Shown: positions 43,306 to 52,547 of the stretch, one piece after another
Layout: the number at the start of each line of letters is the position of its first letter
Numbering within the stretch: position 1 is the stretch's first letter
NCBI RefSeq assembly: GCF_003318235.1
Contig: NZ_QOCG01000030.1
Location: 124,001-188,000 of the forward strand
Direction of reading: 5' to 3'
DNA: 64,000 bases
Source of the DNA: Loktanella sp. D2R18
GTDB lineage: Bacteria; Pseudomonadota; Alphaproteobacteria; Rhodobacterales; Rhodobacteraceae
Notes under the pieces: model-generated
The model's database searches: none
The model's input: the letters and a program-made list of their open reading frames with translations, nothing else
What the model was told of the DNA's origin: nothing
Position numbers and translations under genes: made by a program

Positions 43306-44310
43306 ATGGCCGATCACGCCGATCTTGTTGTCCAAATTGAAAATCTGGGCGCAAAGCTGCAAGAAGCACGCAGCAGTATTTCGGCCCGTTTTATCGGCCA
43401 AACGCGGGTGGTTGATTTGACCCTGACTGCGCTGATCTGTGGCGGACACGCCGTTTTGATCGGACTGCCCGGCCTTGGGAAAACCATGCTCGTTGATACG
43501 CTTTCAACTGTGATGGGGCTCAATGGCAATCGAATTCAGTTCACGCCCGACCTGATGCCTGCGGATATTTTGGGGTCTGAAGTGTTGGAAACCTCTGATG
43601 ACGGCACTCGCAATTTTCGCTTTATCGAAGGTCCGATTTTCTGCCAGCTATTGATGGCCGACGAAATTAACCGTGCCTCGCCGCGCACCCAATCTGCGCT
43701 GTTGCAAGCGATGCAGGAAAAAGAAGTTTCGATCGCTGGCGAACATCGCCCCCTTGGCGCGCCGTTTCACGTGCTCGCGACACAAAACCCGATTGAGCAA
43801 GAAGGCACCTACCCGCTGCCCGAAGCGCAACTCGACCGTTTTCTTGTCCAGATTGATGTTCCCTACCCTGACCGCGCAACCGAACGTGACATTTTGATTG
43901 CCACAACCGGCGTGGCCGAGGCGGAGGCGACCGCCGTCTTCACCGCTTCCGAATTATTAAACGCTCAGACATTGCTACGCCGCATGCCGGTTGGCGATAA
44001 TATCGTGGAAATGATCCTCGATTTGGTGCGCGCCTGCCGCCCTGACGCAGACGCCCCCGAAGTGATCCGACAAAACGTCAGCTGGGGCCCCGGCCCGCGC
44101 GCCGCGCAAGCATTGATGCTGACCGTGCGCGCGCAGGCGCTGCTTGATGGGCGTTTGGCACCTTCGGCCGAAGATGTGCTTGCAATGGCTGTGCCTGTGC
44201 TAGAGCACCGGATGGCGCTGTCATTTGCGGCACGTGCGCGTGGCGAAAGCATCGCAGATATCATCACCCGCGTGGCCGCCGATGTGACCAAGGTCTCTGC
44301 CGCCGCATGA
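43306..44310 (+). CDS. MoxR-type AAA+ ATPase
   Basis: A 334-residue AAA+ ATPase of the MoxR class, thought to act as chaperones for partner proteins with VWA-like domains. It has Walker A GLPGLGKTM (about residues 53-61), Walker B LLMADEINR (about 113-121), sensor 1 ATQNPIEQEGTYPLPEAQLD with arginine finger in DRFL, and the sensor 2 region GPRAAQALM. ATG 43306 follows CCGGAGGAAAG. It is the first gene of a tight operon: its stop overlaps the DUF58 start by 4 bases. Confidence 0.93.
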   Translation: MADHADLVVQIENLGAKLQEARSSISARFIGQTRVVDLTLTALICGGHAVLIGLPGLGKTMLVDTLSTVMGLNGNRIQFTPDLMPADILGSEVLETSDDGTRNFRFIEGPIFCQLLMADEINRASPRTQSALLQAMQEKEVSIAGEHRPLGAPFHVLATQNPIEQEGTYPLPEAQLDRFLVQIDVPYPDRATERDILIATTGVAEAEATAVFTASELLNAQTLLRRMPVGDNIVEMILDLVRACRPDADAPEVIRQNVSWGPGPRAAQALMLTVRAQALLDGRLAPSAEDVLAMAVPVLEHRMALSFAARARGESIADIITRVAADVTKVSAAA

Positions 44311-45176
44311 TCACCCCGCTCGCCCTTCGCGCTGAGGCCCAGACCCTTTCAGCCCCGCTGCCGGCACTTCTGGCCGAGGCAGAGCATCTGGCGACCACCG
44401 TTTTGCTGGGCGACCACGGGCGGCGGCGTGCTGGCGTGGGCGATGCGTTTTGGCAATACCGCCCAGCGCAACCGTCAGACGCGGCGCGCAGTATCGATTG
44501 GCGGCGCTCGGCCCGATCAGACGCGAATTTCGTACAAGATAAAGAGTGGCAGATTGCCCAATCGATCCTGCTTTGGATCGATCAGTCGGCGTCAATGCAG
44601 TTTCATTCAGGTGACCTGCCAAGCAAGGGCGCGCGTGCGCGGCTCCTTGGGTTGGCCACCGCCATTTTGCTGATACGTGGCGGTGAACGGGTAGGCCTGA
44701 CCGGGTTGCGCCTGCGCCCCCGGCGTGGCGAGACCCAGATTTCGCAGATGGCACAAATCCTGTCAGAACAAAGCGATGTCGATTACGGCGCGCCCGAAAC
44801 CCAAGGGATGCTGCCACATTCGCGCGCCCTATTCATCAGCGATTTCATGGGCGATATCGCCCCCGTCGAAGAAGCCTTGATGCGCGCCGCAGATCGCGGT
44901 GTGGGCGGTGCATTGTTACAGGTGCTTGACCCGCAAGAAGAAGAATTTCCATTTGACGGGCGTACCGTGTTCACATCGATGACGGGCGCATTGGAACATG
45001 AAACCATGAAGGCTGGCGATCTTAAAGCCCGCTATCTTGATCGGTTAGCGGAACGTAAAGATCGTCTTGCGATGCTTGCCCGCACAACCGGCTGGCAATT
45101 TAGCACGCACCATACCGGACAATCGGCGACGGCCGCGCTCCTTTGGCTTTATGGCGCGCTGGAGCGGCAGGCATGA
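44307..45176 (+). CDS. DUF58 protein, MoxR partner
   Basis: A 289-residue protein of the DUF58 family. The signature YRPAQPSDAARSIDWRRSARSD (about residues 48-69) is followed by a degenerate VWA-like fold with LWIDQSASM (the Asp and both Ser of a MIDAS are present, about 92-100) and LFISDFMGD. There is no membrane segment. DUF58 proteins are the usual clients or partners of MoxR ATPases. The start overlaps moxR, and the stop overlaps the next gene (ATGA). Confidence 0.9.
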   Translation: MITPLALRAEAQTLSAPLPALLAEAEHLATTVLLGDHGRRRAGVGDAFWQYRPAQPSDAARSIDWRRSARSDANFVQDKEWQIAQSILLWIDQSASMQFHSGDLPSKGARARLLGLATAILLIRGGERVGLTGLRLRPRRGETQISQMAQILSEQSDVDYGAPETQGMLPHSRALFISDFMGDIAPVEEALMRAADRGVGGALLQVLDPQEEEFPFDGRTVFTSMTGALEHETMKAGDLKARYLDRLAERKDRLAMLARTTGWQFSTHHTGQSATAALLWLYGALERQA

Positions 45177-47926
45177 TGGCGCTGGGTCCTATCGGGTTTA
45201 CAGCACCTTGGTTGCTGGTAGCGCTTGCCGCATTGCCAATTCTTTGGGTGCTTTTGCGCGCGGTGCCACCTGCACCGATCCGGCGACAGTTTCCGGGCGT
45301 CGCGCTTTTGTTGGGTCTGGCCGACAAAGACAGCCAATCTGATCGCACGCCTTGGTGGCTTCTTTTGCTGCGCCTTTCCGCAATGGCCGCAATAATTATT
45401 GGGTTCGCCGGGCCCGTTTTGAACCCACAAGCCGCGCGCGGTGGTAACGGTGATCTCGTGATCGCGGTGGACGGCACATGGGCCGGGGCCGCGCGTTGGG
45501 CGCAACAAATGTCACGCGTTGACACATTGCTGTCAGAAGCCGCTGTCGCGGATCGCCGTGTCGCTGTGGTGATCTTGACCGATCTGCCCGCAGGCGGCCT
45601 GCCCTTCGCCGCCCCAAGTGACTGGCAAAACCGACTACCAAATCTGACCCCGCAACCTTGGCAACCAATTGATCCGGTAGCCTATTTCGATACCCAATCA
45701 GGGGCATTTGAAACCTATTGGCTGTCAGACGGGATTGATTTCGATGGGCGCGACGCGCTACTTATGCAATTCGAAAATGCGGGCAGCGTGACCGTCTTTC
45801 AAACGCCGCAACAGACCATCGGCATACGCCCTGCAACCTTTGAGGGTGGCGAAGTGATCGTCAGTGCGACGCGCACGCCAGTTGGTGCCGCTTTTGAGAC
45901 GCAAATCACCGCCACAGGCCGCGACCCTGCAGGCGTTGAGCGGCCACTTGCCAGCGTCCCGCTTAGCTTTGCCGCAGGTGAATCCGACGCGCAAACCGCG
46001 ATGATCCTCCCCCCCGAATTACGCAACCGGATCACGCGGTTTTCAATCGATGGGACCAAATCAGCGGGTGCTGTGAGCCTGACAGATGACGCGCTCAAAC
46101 GGCGCGAAGTTGCTTTGATCGCACAAGGAGGCGCGCGCGAAGGGCTAGAGCTTCTGTCGCCGCTTTATTACTTGCGCGAGGCCCTCGAACCCACCGCAGA
46201 CCTGATTGACGGCACTATTTCCGACATCCTTCTTGCCAATCCGGATGTGATCATTCTGGCGGATGTCGCGACCCTTAGCGGCGACGAAACTGACGCCATA
46301 CTGGAATGGATGAACGACGGCGGCATGTTGGTGCGTTTTGCAGGCCCGCGCCTTGCCGCGAGCGATTTGGGACGCAGTACAGAAGACCCGCTTTTGCCTG
46401 TGCGTTTGCGGTCTGGTGGCCGCACCGTTGGCGGCGCAATGAGCTGGGGAGAGCCCAAGGCCCTTGCCCCATTCGACGCCGAAAGCCCATTTTTCGGCCT
46501 GCCCGTGCCCGACGATGTCAGCGTCACTAGCCAAGTCATGGCGCAACCCGATCCGACACTGGCCGCAAGGGTCATTGCAGAACTGGCCGACGGTACCCCG
46601 TTGGTCACGCGTAAACGGGTCGGCGACGGCCAAGTTATCTTATTCCATGTGACCGCAAATGCAGAATGGTCCAGCCTGCCCCTATCTGGCCTATTTGTGC
46701 AAATGCTGGAACGCATGGCGGTATCGACCCGCCCATCCACGCGCGAAGCCGCGGAATTGGCAGGCACAACATGGTTGCCAAGCAAGGTTTTAAACGCCTA
46801 CGGACAGCTTGAAGACGCAAGCACATTGCCGGGCGTGGCAGGCGAAACCTTGGCGGCCGCTGTGCCCGGGCCCAACTTGCTACCCGGCCTCTATGCAGGC
46901 GCTGAGCGGCAATTGGCTGTGAATGTCATCGGTCCCGACACTCTATTGGCCCCCGCGAGCTGGCCGTCGCACATCGCGGTTGAAGGCATGACTGCGCTCC
47001 GCGAAACTGCGCTCGAAGGCTGGTTGCTCACGGCCGCACTTTTGATGTTGATAATTGATGTGGTCGCATCGCTTGCCGTTGGGGGCCGCTTGCGTGGTCC
47101 GCGCGCGGATGTCGCTGCCCTGCTCGCGCTTTTGGTCATCGCCGCACCCGACGCACAGGCCCAAACAGACGATGCATTTGCCTTGCGCGCAACCTCGCAA
47201 GTGGTGCTTGGGCATGTTATCACGGGCAACGAAAGCGTCGACGAAGTCGCCCACGCGGGTCTTTTGGGCCTGTCGCAAACGCTGTTTCGGCGCACTTCAA
47301 TTGAACCTTCCGCGCCCCTTGCCGTGAACTTAGAGACCGATGAACTCGCGTTCTTTCCGTTTCTTTACTGGCCGATCACAGCTGATCAAGCGCTGCCATC
47401 GCAAGCGGCCTACACAAAACTGAACCGCTACCTGCGATCTGGCGGGATGATCATGTTTGACACACGCGACGCTGATACCGCGCGGTTCGGGTCGGGTTCC
47501 CCCGAGGGGCGCAAACTGCAAGCCATCGCGCGGTCGTTGGATATTCCAGCGCTTGAGCCGGTCCCCACTGACCACGTACTGACGCGCACATTTTATTTGC
47601 TACAAGACTTCCCAGGGCGCTACGCAAGCCGTGATATCTGGGTCGAAGCGGCCCCAATTGACGCGGTTCAAACCGAAGGCATGCCTTTTCGCAACCTCAA
47701 CGACGGTGTGACCCCTGTCATCATCGGCGGCAACAATTGGGCGGCCGCATGGGCCGTGACGCAAAACGGCGCCGCCATGCTACCAGTCGGGCGCGGGCAA
47801 GCCGGTGAACAGCAGCGCGAAATCGCCTTTAGATTTGGCGTCAATGTGATCATGCATGTGCTGACTGGGAACTATAAATCTGACCAAGTCCATGTGCCGG
47901 ACCTGCTAGATCGGTTGGGCCAATGA
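45173..47926 (+). CDS. Large membrane protein, BatA-like N terminus and DUF4159 C terminus
   Basis: A 917-residue membrane protein. The N terminus has two membrane segments (about residues 5-28 and 57-78) in a BatA-like arrangement (PWLLVALAALPILWVLLRAV). A long extracytoplasmic region has degenerate VWA/amidotransferase-like parts (VDGTWAGAARWAQQMSRVD; LSGDETDAILEWMNDGGMLV). A third segment (about 625-645) precedes the DUF4159 domain (about 700-917), with FFPFLYWPITADQ and YLRSGGMIMFDTRD. ATG 45173 overlaps the DUF58 stop, and the end overlaps the next gene. Confidence 0.87.
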   Translation: MMALGPIGFTAPWLLVALAALPILWVLLRAVPPAPIRRQFPGVALLLGLADKDSQSDRTPWWLLLLRLSAMAAIIIGFAGPVLNPQAARGGNGDLVIAVDGTWAGAARWAQQMSRVDTLLSEAAVADRRVAVVILTDLPAGGLPFAAPSDWQNRLPNLTPQPWQPIDPVAYFDTQSGAFETYWLSDGIDFDGRDALLMQFENAGSVTVFQTPQQTIGIRPATFEGGEVIVSATRTPVGAAFETQITATGRDPAGVERPLASVPLSFAAGESDAQTAMILPPELRNRITRFSIDGTKSAGAVSLTDDALKRREVALIAQGGAREGLELLSPLYYLREALEPTADLIDGTISDILLANPDVIILADVATLSGDETDAILEWMNDGGMLVRFAGPRLAASDLGRSTEDPLLPVRLRSGGRTVGGAMSWGEPKALAPFDAESPFFGLPVPDDVSVTSQVMAQPDPTLAARVIAELADGTPLVTRKRVGDGQVILFHVTANAEWSSLPLSGLFVQMLERMAVSTRPSTREAAELAGTTWLPSKVLNAYGQLEDASTLPGVAGETLAAAVPGPNLLPGLYAGAERQLAVNVIGPDTLLAPASWPSHIAVEGMTALRETALEGWLLTAALLMLIIDVVASLAVGGRLRGPRADVAALLALLVIAAPDAQAQTDDAFALRATSQVVLGHVITGNESVDEVAHAGLLGLSQTLFRRTSIEPSAPLAVNLETDELAFFPFLYWPITADQALPSQAAYTKLNRYLRSGGMIMFDTRDADTARFGSGSPEGRKLQAIARSLDIPALEPVPTDHVLTRTFYLLQDFPGRYASRDIWVEAAPIDAVQTEGMPFRNLNDGVTPVIIGGNNWAAAWAVTQNGAAMLPVGRGQAGEQQREIAFRFGVNVIMHVLTGNYKSDQVHVPDLLDRLGQ

Positions 47927-49989
47927 CACAAACACTAATCTTTAACCCGCTTATCCCAATGCCTGCGCTGATCGGCATCGCGACCTTTGTGGCGCTTGGC
48001 ATTGCCTTTGCGCTTTGGCGGGGCCTACCGGGGCGGTGGCTTCGCGGGGTGGCAGCAATTGTACTACTTTGCGCCATCGCGGGGCCATCCGTGCAGCAAG
48101 AAGACCGCGCCCCACTATCCGATATTGTTTTGGCCGTTATCGACGAAAGTGCGAGCCAAAGGATTGCAGATCGCCCTTCGCAAAATGATGCAGCGCTCGC
48201 GAATATTACAGCGCAGATTGCCCGACTTGATAATACAGAACTGCGGGTCGTTCAGGTTGCCGATGGTGAAGATGACATCGGCACCGCGCTGATGACCGCA
48301 ACGACCCAAGCGTTGTCCGAAGAACCGCAAGGCCGTATCGCAGGTGTGATTTTGATCAGTGATGGACGGTTGCATGATATTGAACGCGCCCCCCGCCTGC
48401 CCGCACCGATGCATCTGCTGTTGAGCGGACAACCAGATGATTGGGATCGGCGGCTTGTGGTATCGCAAGCGCCTGCCTTTGCGATTCTGGGCGAACAGGT
48501 CACCCTGACATTGCGCATTGATGATCAAGGGGCCGCACCCGCAACCCAAGCGGTTGAACTGTCGATCGCTGTCGATGGCGACCCAGCGATTAGCCTGCCC
48601 ATTCCCGTCGGGCAAGATATTGAAATCCCATTTGAATTGCCACACGGCGGCATGAATGTCGTGCAGTTTTCAATCCCCGAAGCTGAAGGCGAACTGACCG
48701 CGCGCAACAATGTCGCCGTTGTGCAAATCAACGGTGTGCGTGATCGCTTGCGCGTTCTTTTGGTATCAGGCGAGCCACACGCAGGCGAACGCACGTGGCG
48801 CAACCTGCTTAAGTCGGATCAGACCGTTGATCTGGTGCATTTCACCATCCTGCGCCCCCCCGAAAAACAAGATGGGGTGCCGGTGAACGAATTGTCGCTG
48901 ATTGCCTTTCCAACCCGTGAATTGTTTTTGGAAAAAATCGATGATTTTGATCTGATTATCTTTGACCGTTACAGGCGTCGCGGCATTTTGCCCGGCGACT
49001 ATTTCAACAACATCCGCGAATATGTCGAACAAGGCGGCGCGGTTCTGGTGTCTTCTGGCCCGGAATATGGTGGCGCGGAAAGCATCTATCGATCACCGCT
49101 GGGGCAAATTCTACCCGGCGCGCCCACCGCGCGCGTTTTTGAAGAAGGCTTTACCCCACAAATTACCGACATCGGCCAACGTCACCCCGTGACCGAAGGG
49201 CTTGCGGATCTTTCGCCAAACCCCACCGGCGATGGCCCCGGTTGGGGGCGTTGGTTCCGATTGGTAGATGTGCTTGTTCCGCAGGACGCAATAACCGTCA
49301 TGTCGGGGCTTGATAATCGCCCACTGCTTGTCCTGAACCGTATTGGCGAAGGTCGTGTGTCACTGATCGCGTCAGACCACAGCTGGCTTTGGGATCGTGG
49401 GTTTGAAGGGGGCGGGCCGCAGCTCGAACTGCTGCGCCGCCTTGCCCATTGGATGATGAAAGAACCCGAACTGGAAGAAGAATCGCTTTGGGTAGAGCCA
49501 AGCGGCCAAACCATGCGGATCATCCGGCGCACCCTGAATGAAAACGTCGATGATGTCACTGTCACCCACCCCGACGGAACGCAGACCGTATTGACGTTGG
49601 AACAAGTCTCACCGGGGCGGTTTGAAACACTTTGGAATGGCCCAGAAATTGGGCTGTACCGTTTGGATGATGGGACCGAAACAACTGTGATTGCACTTGG
49701 CCCCGCAGCGCCGCGCGAATTCGAACAAACGATTGCTTCACCCGAAACGCTTGATCCTATTATTGCATCATCCGGTGGCGGCGCCCTGACAATTTCGGAT
49801 GGCGATATCAGCATCCGCACGGTCCGCGCCGGACGCCCCGCACACGGGCGCGGCTGGATCGGGATTACACCACGCGGTGCCTATCAAACCGCGGATATCA
49901 GCATCACACCTGTTTTGCCTGCTTGGGCATGGCTATTGTTAGCCGCATTGCTGAGCATTGGCGCTTGGCTACGCGAAGGGCGGCGTTAG
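47923..49989 (+). CDS. Membrane protein with glutamine-amidotransferase-like domain
   Basis: A 688-residue membrane protein. Two N-terminal membrane segments (about residues 12-32 and 38-55) and one near the C terminus (about 662-682) frame a large extracytoplasmic part. It begins with a degenerate VWA-like region (AVIDESASQRIA; GVILISDGRLHD), then a beta-rich segment and a class I amidotransferase-like fold (RVLLVSGEPHAGERTWRNLL; EYVEQGGAVLVSSGPEYGG). The Cys nucleophile of true amidotransferases is not seen. It is the last gene of the moxR operon and converges on a small secreted-protein gene. Confidence 0.83.
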   Translation: MTQTLIFNPLIPMPALIGIATFVALGIAFALWRGLPGRWLRGVAAIVLLCAIAGPSVQQEDRAPLSDIVLAVIDESASQRIADRPSQNDAALANITAQIARLDNTELRVVQVADGEDDIGTALMTATTQALSEEPQGRIAGVILISDGRLHDIERAPRLPAPMHLLLSGQPDDWDRRLVVSQAPAFAILGEQVTLTLRIDDQGAAPATQAVELSIAVDGDPAISLPIPVGQDIEIPFELPHGGMNVVQFSIPEAEGELTARNNVAVVQINGVRDRLRVLLVSGEPHAGERTWRNLLKSDQTVDLVHFTILRPPEKQDGVPVNELSLIAFPTRELFLEKIDDFDLIIFDRYRRRGILPGDYFNNIREYVEQGGAVLVSSGPEYGGAESIYRSPLGQILPGAPTARVFEEGFTPQITDIGQRHPVTEGLADLSPNPTGDGPGWGRWFRLVDVLVPQDAITVMSGLDNRPLLVLNRIGEGRVSLIASDHSWLWDRGFEGGGPQLELLRRLAHWMMKEPELEEESLWVEPSGQTMRIIRRTLNENVDDVTVTHPDGTQTVLTLEQVSPGRFETLWNGPEIGLYRLDDGTETTVIALGPAAPREFEQTIASPETLDPIIASSGGGALTISDGDISIRTVRAGRPAHGRGWIGITPRGAYQTADISITPVLPAWAWLLLAALLSIGAWLREGRR

Positions 49990-50324
49990 TCGTCTAAGGC
50001 AACTTCGAACAGCTCTTCAGACCAGCCATCAACGCTACACCGGGTGCGGATAAACACGGATGTTGCACCTTCAGGGATCACGATCCCACTTTGATAACGC
50101 GTAAACGGCTGTTCATTGACATGCGGATGCGCCAATTCACGAAACCCGATCCGATTGCCGTCGGCGTCAAGCACTTCCCAACCGTCGGCATAGTGGTCCC
50201 ACCCGGTATCGGGGTGCAGGATTGAGACGGACACGCGGTCGCCAGAAATGGTGACATCAGTGATTTGGGGCGGATCCGCCAATGCGGCGGATGCTGCGAA
50301 AATGGGAATCAGTGCATATTTCAT
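49986..50324 (-). CDS. Small secreted protein, function unknown
   Basis: A 112-residue exported protein. The start at ATG 50324 (or 50327) overlaps the stop of the DUF599 gene, so it is coupled to it. The signal peptide is short (MKYALIPIFAASAALA). The mature part is a small beta-rich domain: ITDVTISGDRVSVSILHPDT, WDHYADGWEVLDADGNRIGF, RELAHPHVNEQPFTR, and a C-terminal GATSVFIRTRCSVDGW. The HPHVNEQPFTR block is conserved in a group of alphaproteobacterial secreted proteins that I cannot name. Its 3' end overlaps the moxR operon's last gene by 4 bases. Confidence 0.75.
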   Translation of the reverse strand: MKYALIPIFAASAALADPPQITDVTISGDRVSVSILHPDTGWDHYADGWEVLDADGNRIGFRELAHPHVNEQPFTRYQSGIVIPEGATSVFIRTRCSVDGWSEELFEVALDD

Positions 50325-51022
50325 CATGTCGTCTCGTTTAGCAGAATACTGCGCGGAACTGATGCAAATTCGCGTGACCAGACGATGCCCAAGGCAATTA
50401 TCGTCGCGCCAATCAGTGCAAATGCCCCCAGCAACCACGCAAGCGCCGCCAATGCAAAATACATCGCCCGCAGCCCGCGATTAAAATTAACGCCCGCGCG
50501 AATGTTGAGCTCAGCCGCCTGTGCCGCGCGTGGATAAGCGATCGGGTCGTCCGGGTCGTTGGGCACAGCGGACATGACAACCGCACAATAGCCAAACACG
50601 CGGTTTGACCAAACGAATTTCAGAAACGCATTGGCCAAAAACAAAACCACAAGCCCCAGCTTTAGCTGCCACACAACAACCGGCAGAGGCGCATCGGTAA
50701 CTTCGAGCGCCACGCCGCGCAACGGATCAGTATTCCCGATCAGTGCAAGCACACCGCCAATTGCAAGCAAACAGGTTGATGCGAAAAACGATGTGCTTTG
50801 ACGCAGACTTGCAAGGATTTGGCTGTCATAAATACGCGGATTTCGGGTCACAAACACCTTCATCCATTCGCGCCGATGCGCGGACATCAACACAGTTACC
50901 GACGGGCGTTTCCCGCCCGAGCGATCAATCAACGATCCGATCACAAGCCAGCCCACCACGATAAATGCCGCCGCGCCCCAATCCCACAGGGTCAAAAGCC
51001 CAAGATGTTCAATTAATTCCAT
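50324..51022 (-). CDS. DUF599 membrane protein
   Basis: A 232-residue inner-membrane protein of the DUF599 family (function unknown). It has four membrane segments: about residues 14-31, 79-97, 112-130 and 187-212. Between them are HRREWMKVFVTRNPRIYDSQ and the conserved FKFVWSNRVFGYCAVVMSAVP-like block. It is the first gene of a two-gene unit with the small secreted protein, and divergent from glcD, from which it is separated by 81 bases that contain the inverted repeat at 51068. Confidence 0.85.
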   Translation of the reverse strand: MELIEHLGLLTLWDWGAAAFIVVGWLVIGSLIDRSGGKRPSVTVLMSAHRREWMKVFVTRNPRIYDSQILASLRQSTSFFASTCLLAIGGVLALIGNTDPLRGVALEVTDAPLPVVVWQLKLGLVVLFLANAFLKFVWSNRVFGYCAVVMSAVPNDPDDPIAYPRAAQAAELNIRAGVNFNRGLRAMYFALAALAWLLGAFALIGATIIALGIVWSREFASVPRSILLNETT

Positions 51023-51067
51023 AGGTCTTGTTTAGCCAGTCGGCTATCCACTTGCCATATAGAAAAA

Positions 51068-51088
51068 TTGGTAATATATTTTTACCAA
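51068..51088. promoter_or_regulatory. Candidate operator before glcDEF
   Basis: A perfect 7-bp inverted repeat, TTGGTAA-TATATTT-TTACCAA, centred 26 bases before the glcD start. Its TTGGT...ACCAA ends resemble sites of GntR-family regulators (GlcC and PdhR types), but the spacer is longer. It could control glcDEF, the divergent DUF599 gene, or both. Confidence 0.5.
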
Positions 51089-51103
51089 ATATGGAGAACC
51101 GCC

Positions 51104-52546
51104 ATGAAAATGCCAGCCCCGAATGCCAGCGTCCTGTCTCGAAAGGATCAAATTGTTAGCCGTTTGCAGGCCGTTTTGCCCGAAAACGCGGTGATTTCCG
51201 ATGTGGCCGAAACCCGCGCCTATGAATGCGATGCATTGACCGCTTACCGCTGCCCGCCGCTTTGTGCTGTGTTACCTGCAAATACCCAAGAGGTCGCGGC
51301 GGTCATGAAGATTTGCCACGATATGGGCGTGCCCGTCGTTCCGCGCGGTTCGGGCACATCACTTGCTGGGGGGGCGCTACCGACCGCCGATTGCGTGATC
51401 CTTGGCGTGGCCAAGATGAACGGCGTGATCGAAACCAACTATCCAGACCGCTATATCACGGTGCAGACGGGCCGGACCAATCTGTCGGTCACCGGCGCTG
51501 TAGAAGAAGACGGGTTCTTCTACGCGCCTGATCCGTCTAGCCAATTGGCCTGCGCCATTGCAGGAAATATCGCGATGAATTCGGGCGGTGCGCATTGTCT
51601 CAAATACGGGGTGACCACGAATAACCTACTGGGCGTGACGATGGTCATGATGGATGGCAGTATTGTGGACATCGGCGGCGCGTATATGGATGCAGGCGGG
51701 TTGGACTTGCTCGGCGTCATTTGCGGATCAGAGGGCCAGTTAGGCGTTGTCACCGAAGCCACCCTGCGCATCCTGCCCAAACCCGAAGGCGCGCGCCCTG
51801 TGCTGATGGGCTATGATAGCAACGAGGTCGCAGGCCAGGTTGTCACAGACATTATCAAAGCGGGCGTTTTGCCTGTTGCGATCGAATTCATGGATCGTCC
51901 CTGTATTGAGGCGACCGAAGCTTTCGCCAAGGCGGGCTATCCGATGTGCGAAGCTTTGCTCATTGTCGAGGTCGAAGGATCAGATGCGGAAATTGACGCG
52001 CAACTGGCCCTGATCATGGAAATTGCCGCCAAACATAACCCGGTTGAATTGCGCGAAGCCAAATCAGCGGATGAGGCGGCGCGCATTTGGCTGGGCCGCA
52101 AATCGGCCTTTGGCGCGATGGGGCAGATCAATGACTACATGTGCCTTGATGGCACGATCCCGGTGTCGCAACTGCCCTATGTGCTGCGCCGAATCGGCGA
52201 GATGTCCAAGGAGTACGGGCTGGGCGTCGGCAATGTGTTCCACGCGGGCGATGGCAATATGCACCCGCTGATCTTGTTCGATGCCAATAAGCCCGGCGAT
52301 CTTGAACTTTGCGAGGCATTTGGTGCTGATATCCTCAAACTCTGTGTTGAGGTCGGCGGTTGCCTGACCGGCGAACATGGTGTGGGTATCGAAAAACGGG
52401 ATCTGATGCACACGCAATACTACCCGGTTGATCTTGAGGCACAGATGGCCGTCAAAGACGTGTTTGACCCCGCTTGGTTGCTGAACGCGGCCAAAGTGTT
52501 CCCGCTAGATAGTTCTGAAGCCCGCCGCGCGGCCGGAGATCACTGA
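51104..52546 (+). CDS. glcD: Glycolate oxidase FAD-binding subunit GlcD
   Basis: GlcD is the FAD subunit of glycolate oxidase, which turns glycolate into glyoxylate at the membrane. The 480-residue product has the PCMH-type FAD domain (VPRGSGTSLAGGALP about residues 83-97; GNIAMNSGGAHCLKYGVTTNN; GSEGQLGVVTEATLRIL) and the FAD-oxidase C-terminal domain with GNVFHAGDGNMHPLI and GGCLTGEHGVGIEKR. ATG 51104 follows GGAGAACC. It is the first gene of glcDEF; glcE begins 1 base after it. Confidence 0.95.
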   Translation: MKMPAPNASVLSRKDQIVSRLQAVLPENAVISDVAETRAYECDALTAYRCPPLCAVLPANTQEVAAVMKICHDMGVPVVPRGSGTSLAGGALPTADCVILGVAKMNGVIETNYPDRYITVQTGRTNLSVTGAVEEDGFFYAPDPSSQLACAIAGNIAMNSGGAHCLKYGVTTNNLLGVTMVMMDGSIVDIGGAYMDAGGLDLLGVICGSEGQLGVVTEATLRILPKPEGARPVLMGYDSNEVAGQVVTDIIKAGVLPVAIEFMDRPCIEATEAFAKAGYPMCEALLIVEVEGSDAEIDAQLALIMEIAAKHNPVELREAKSADEAARIWLGRKSAFGAMGQINDYMCLDGTIPVSQLPYVLRRIGEMSKEYGLGVGNVFHAGDGNMHPLILFDANKPGDLELCEAFGADILKLCVEVGGCLTGEHGVGIEKRDLMHTQYYPVDLEAQMAVKDVFDPAWLLNAAKVFPLDSSEARRAAGDH

Positions 52547-52547
52547 T

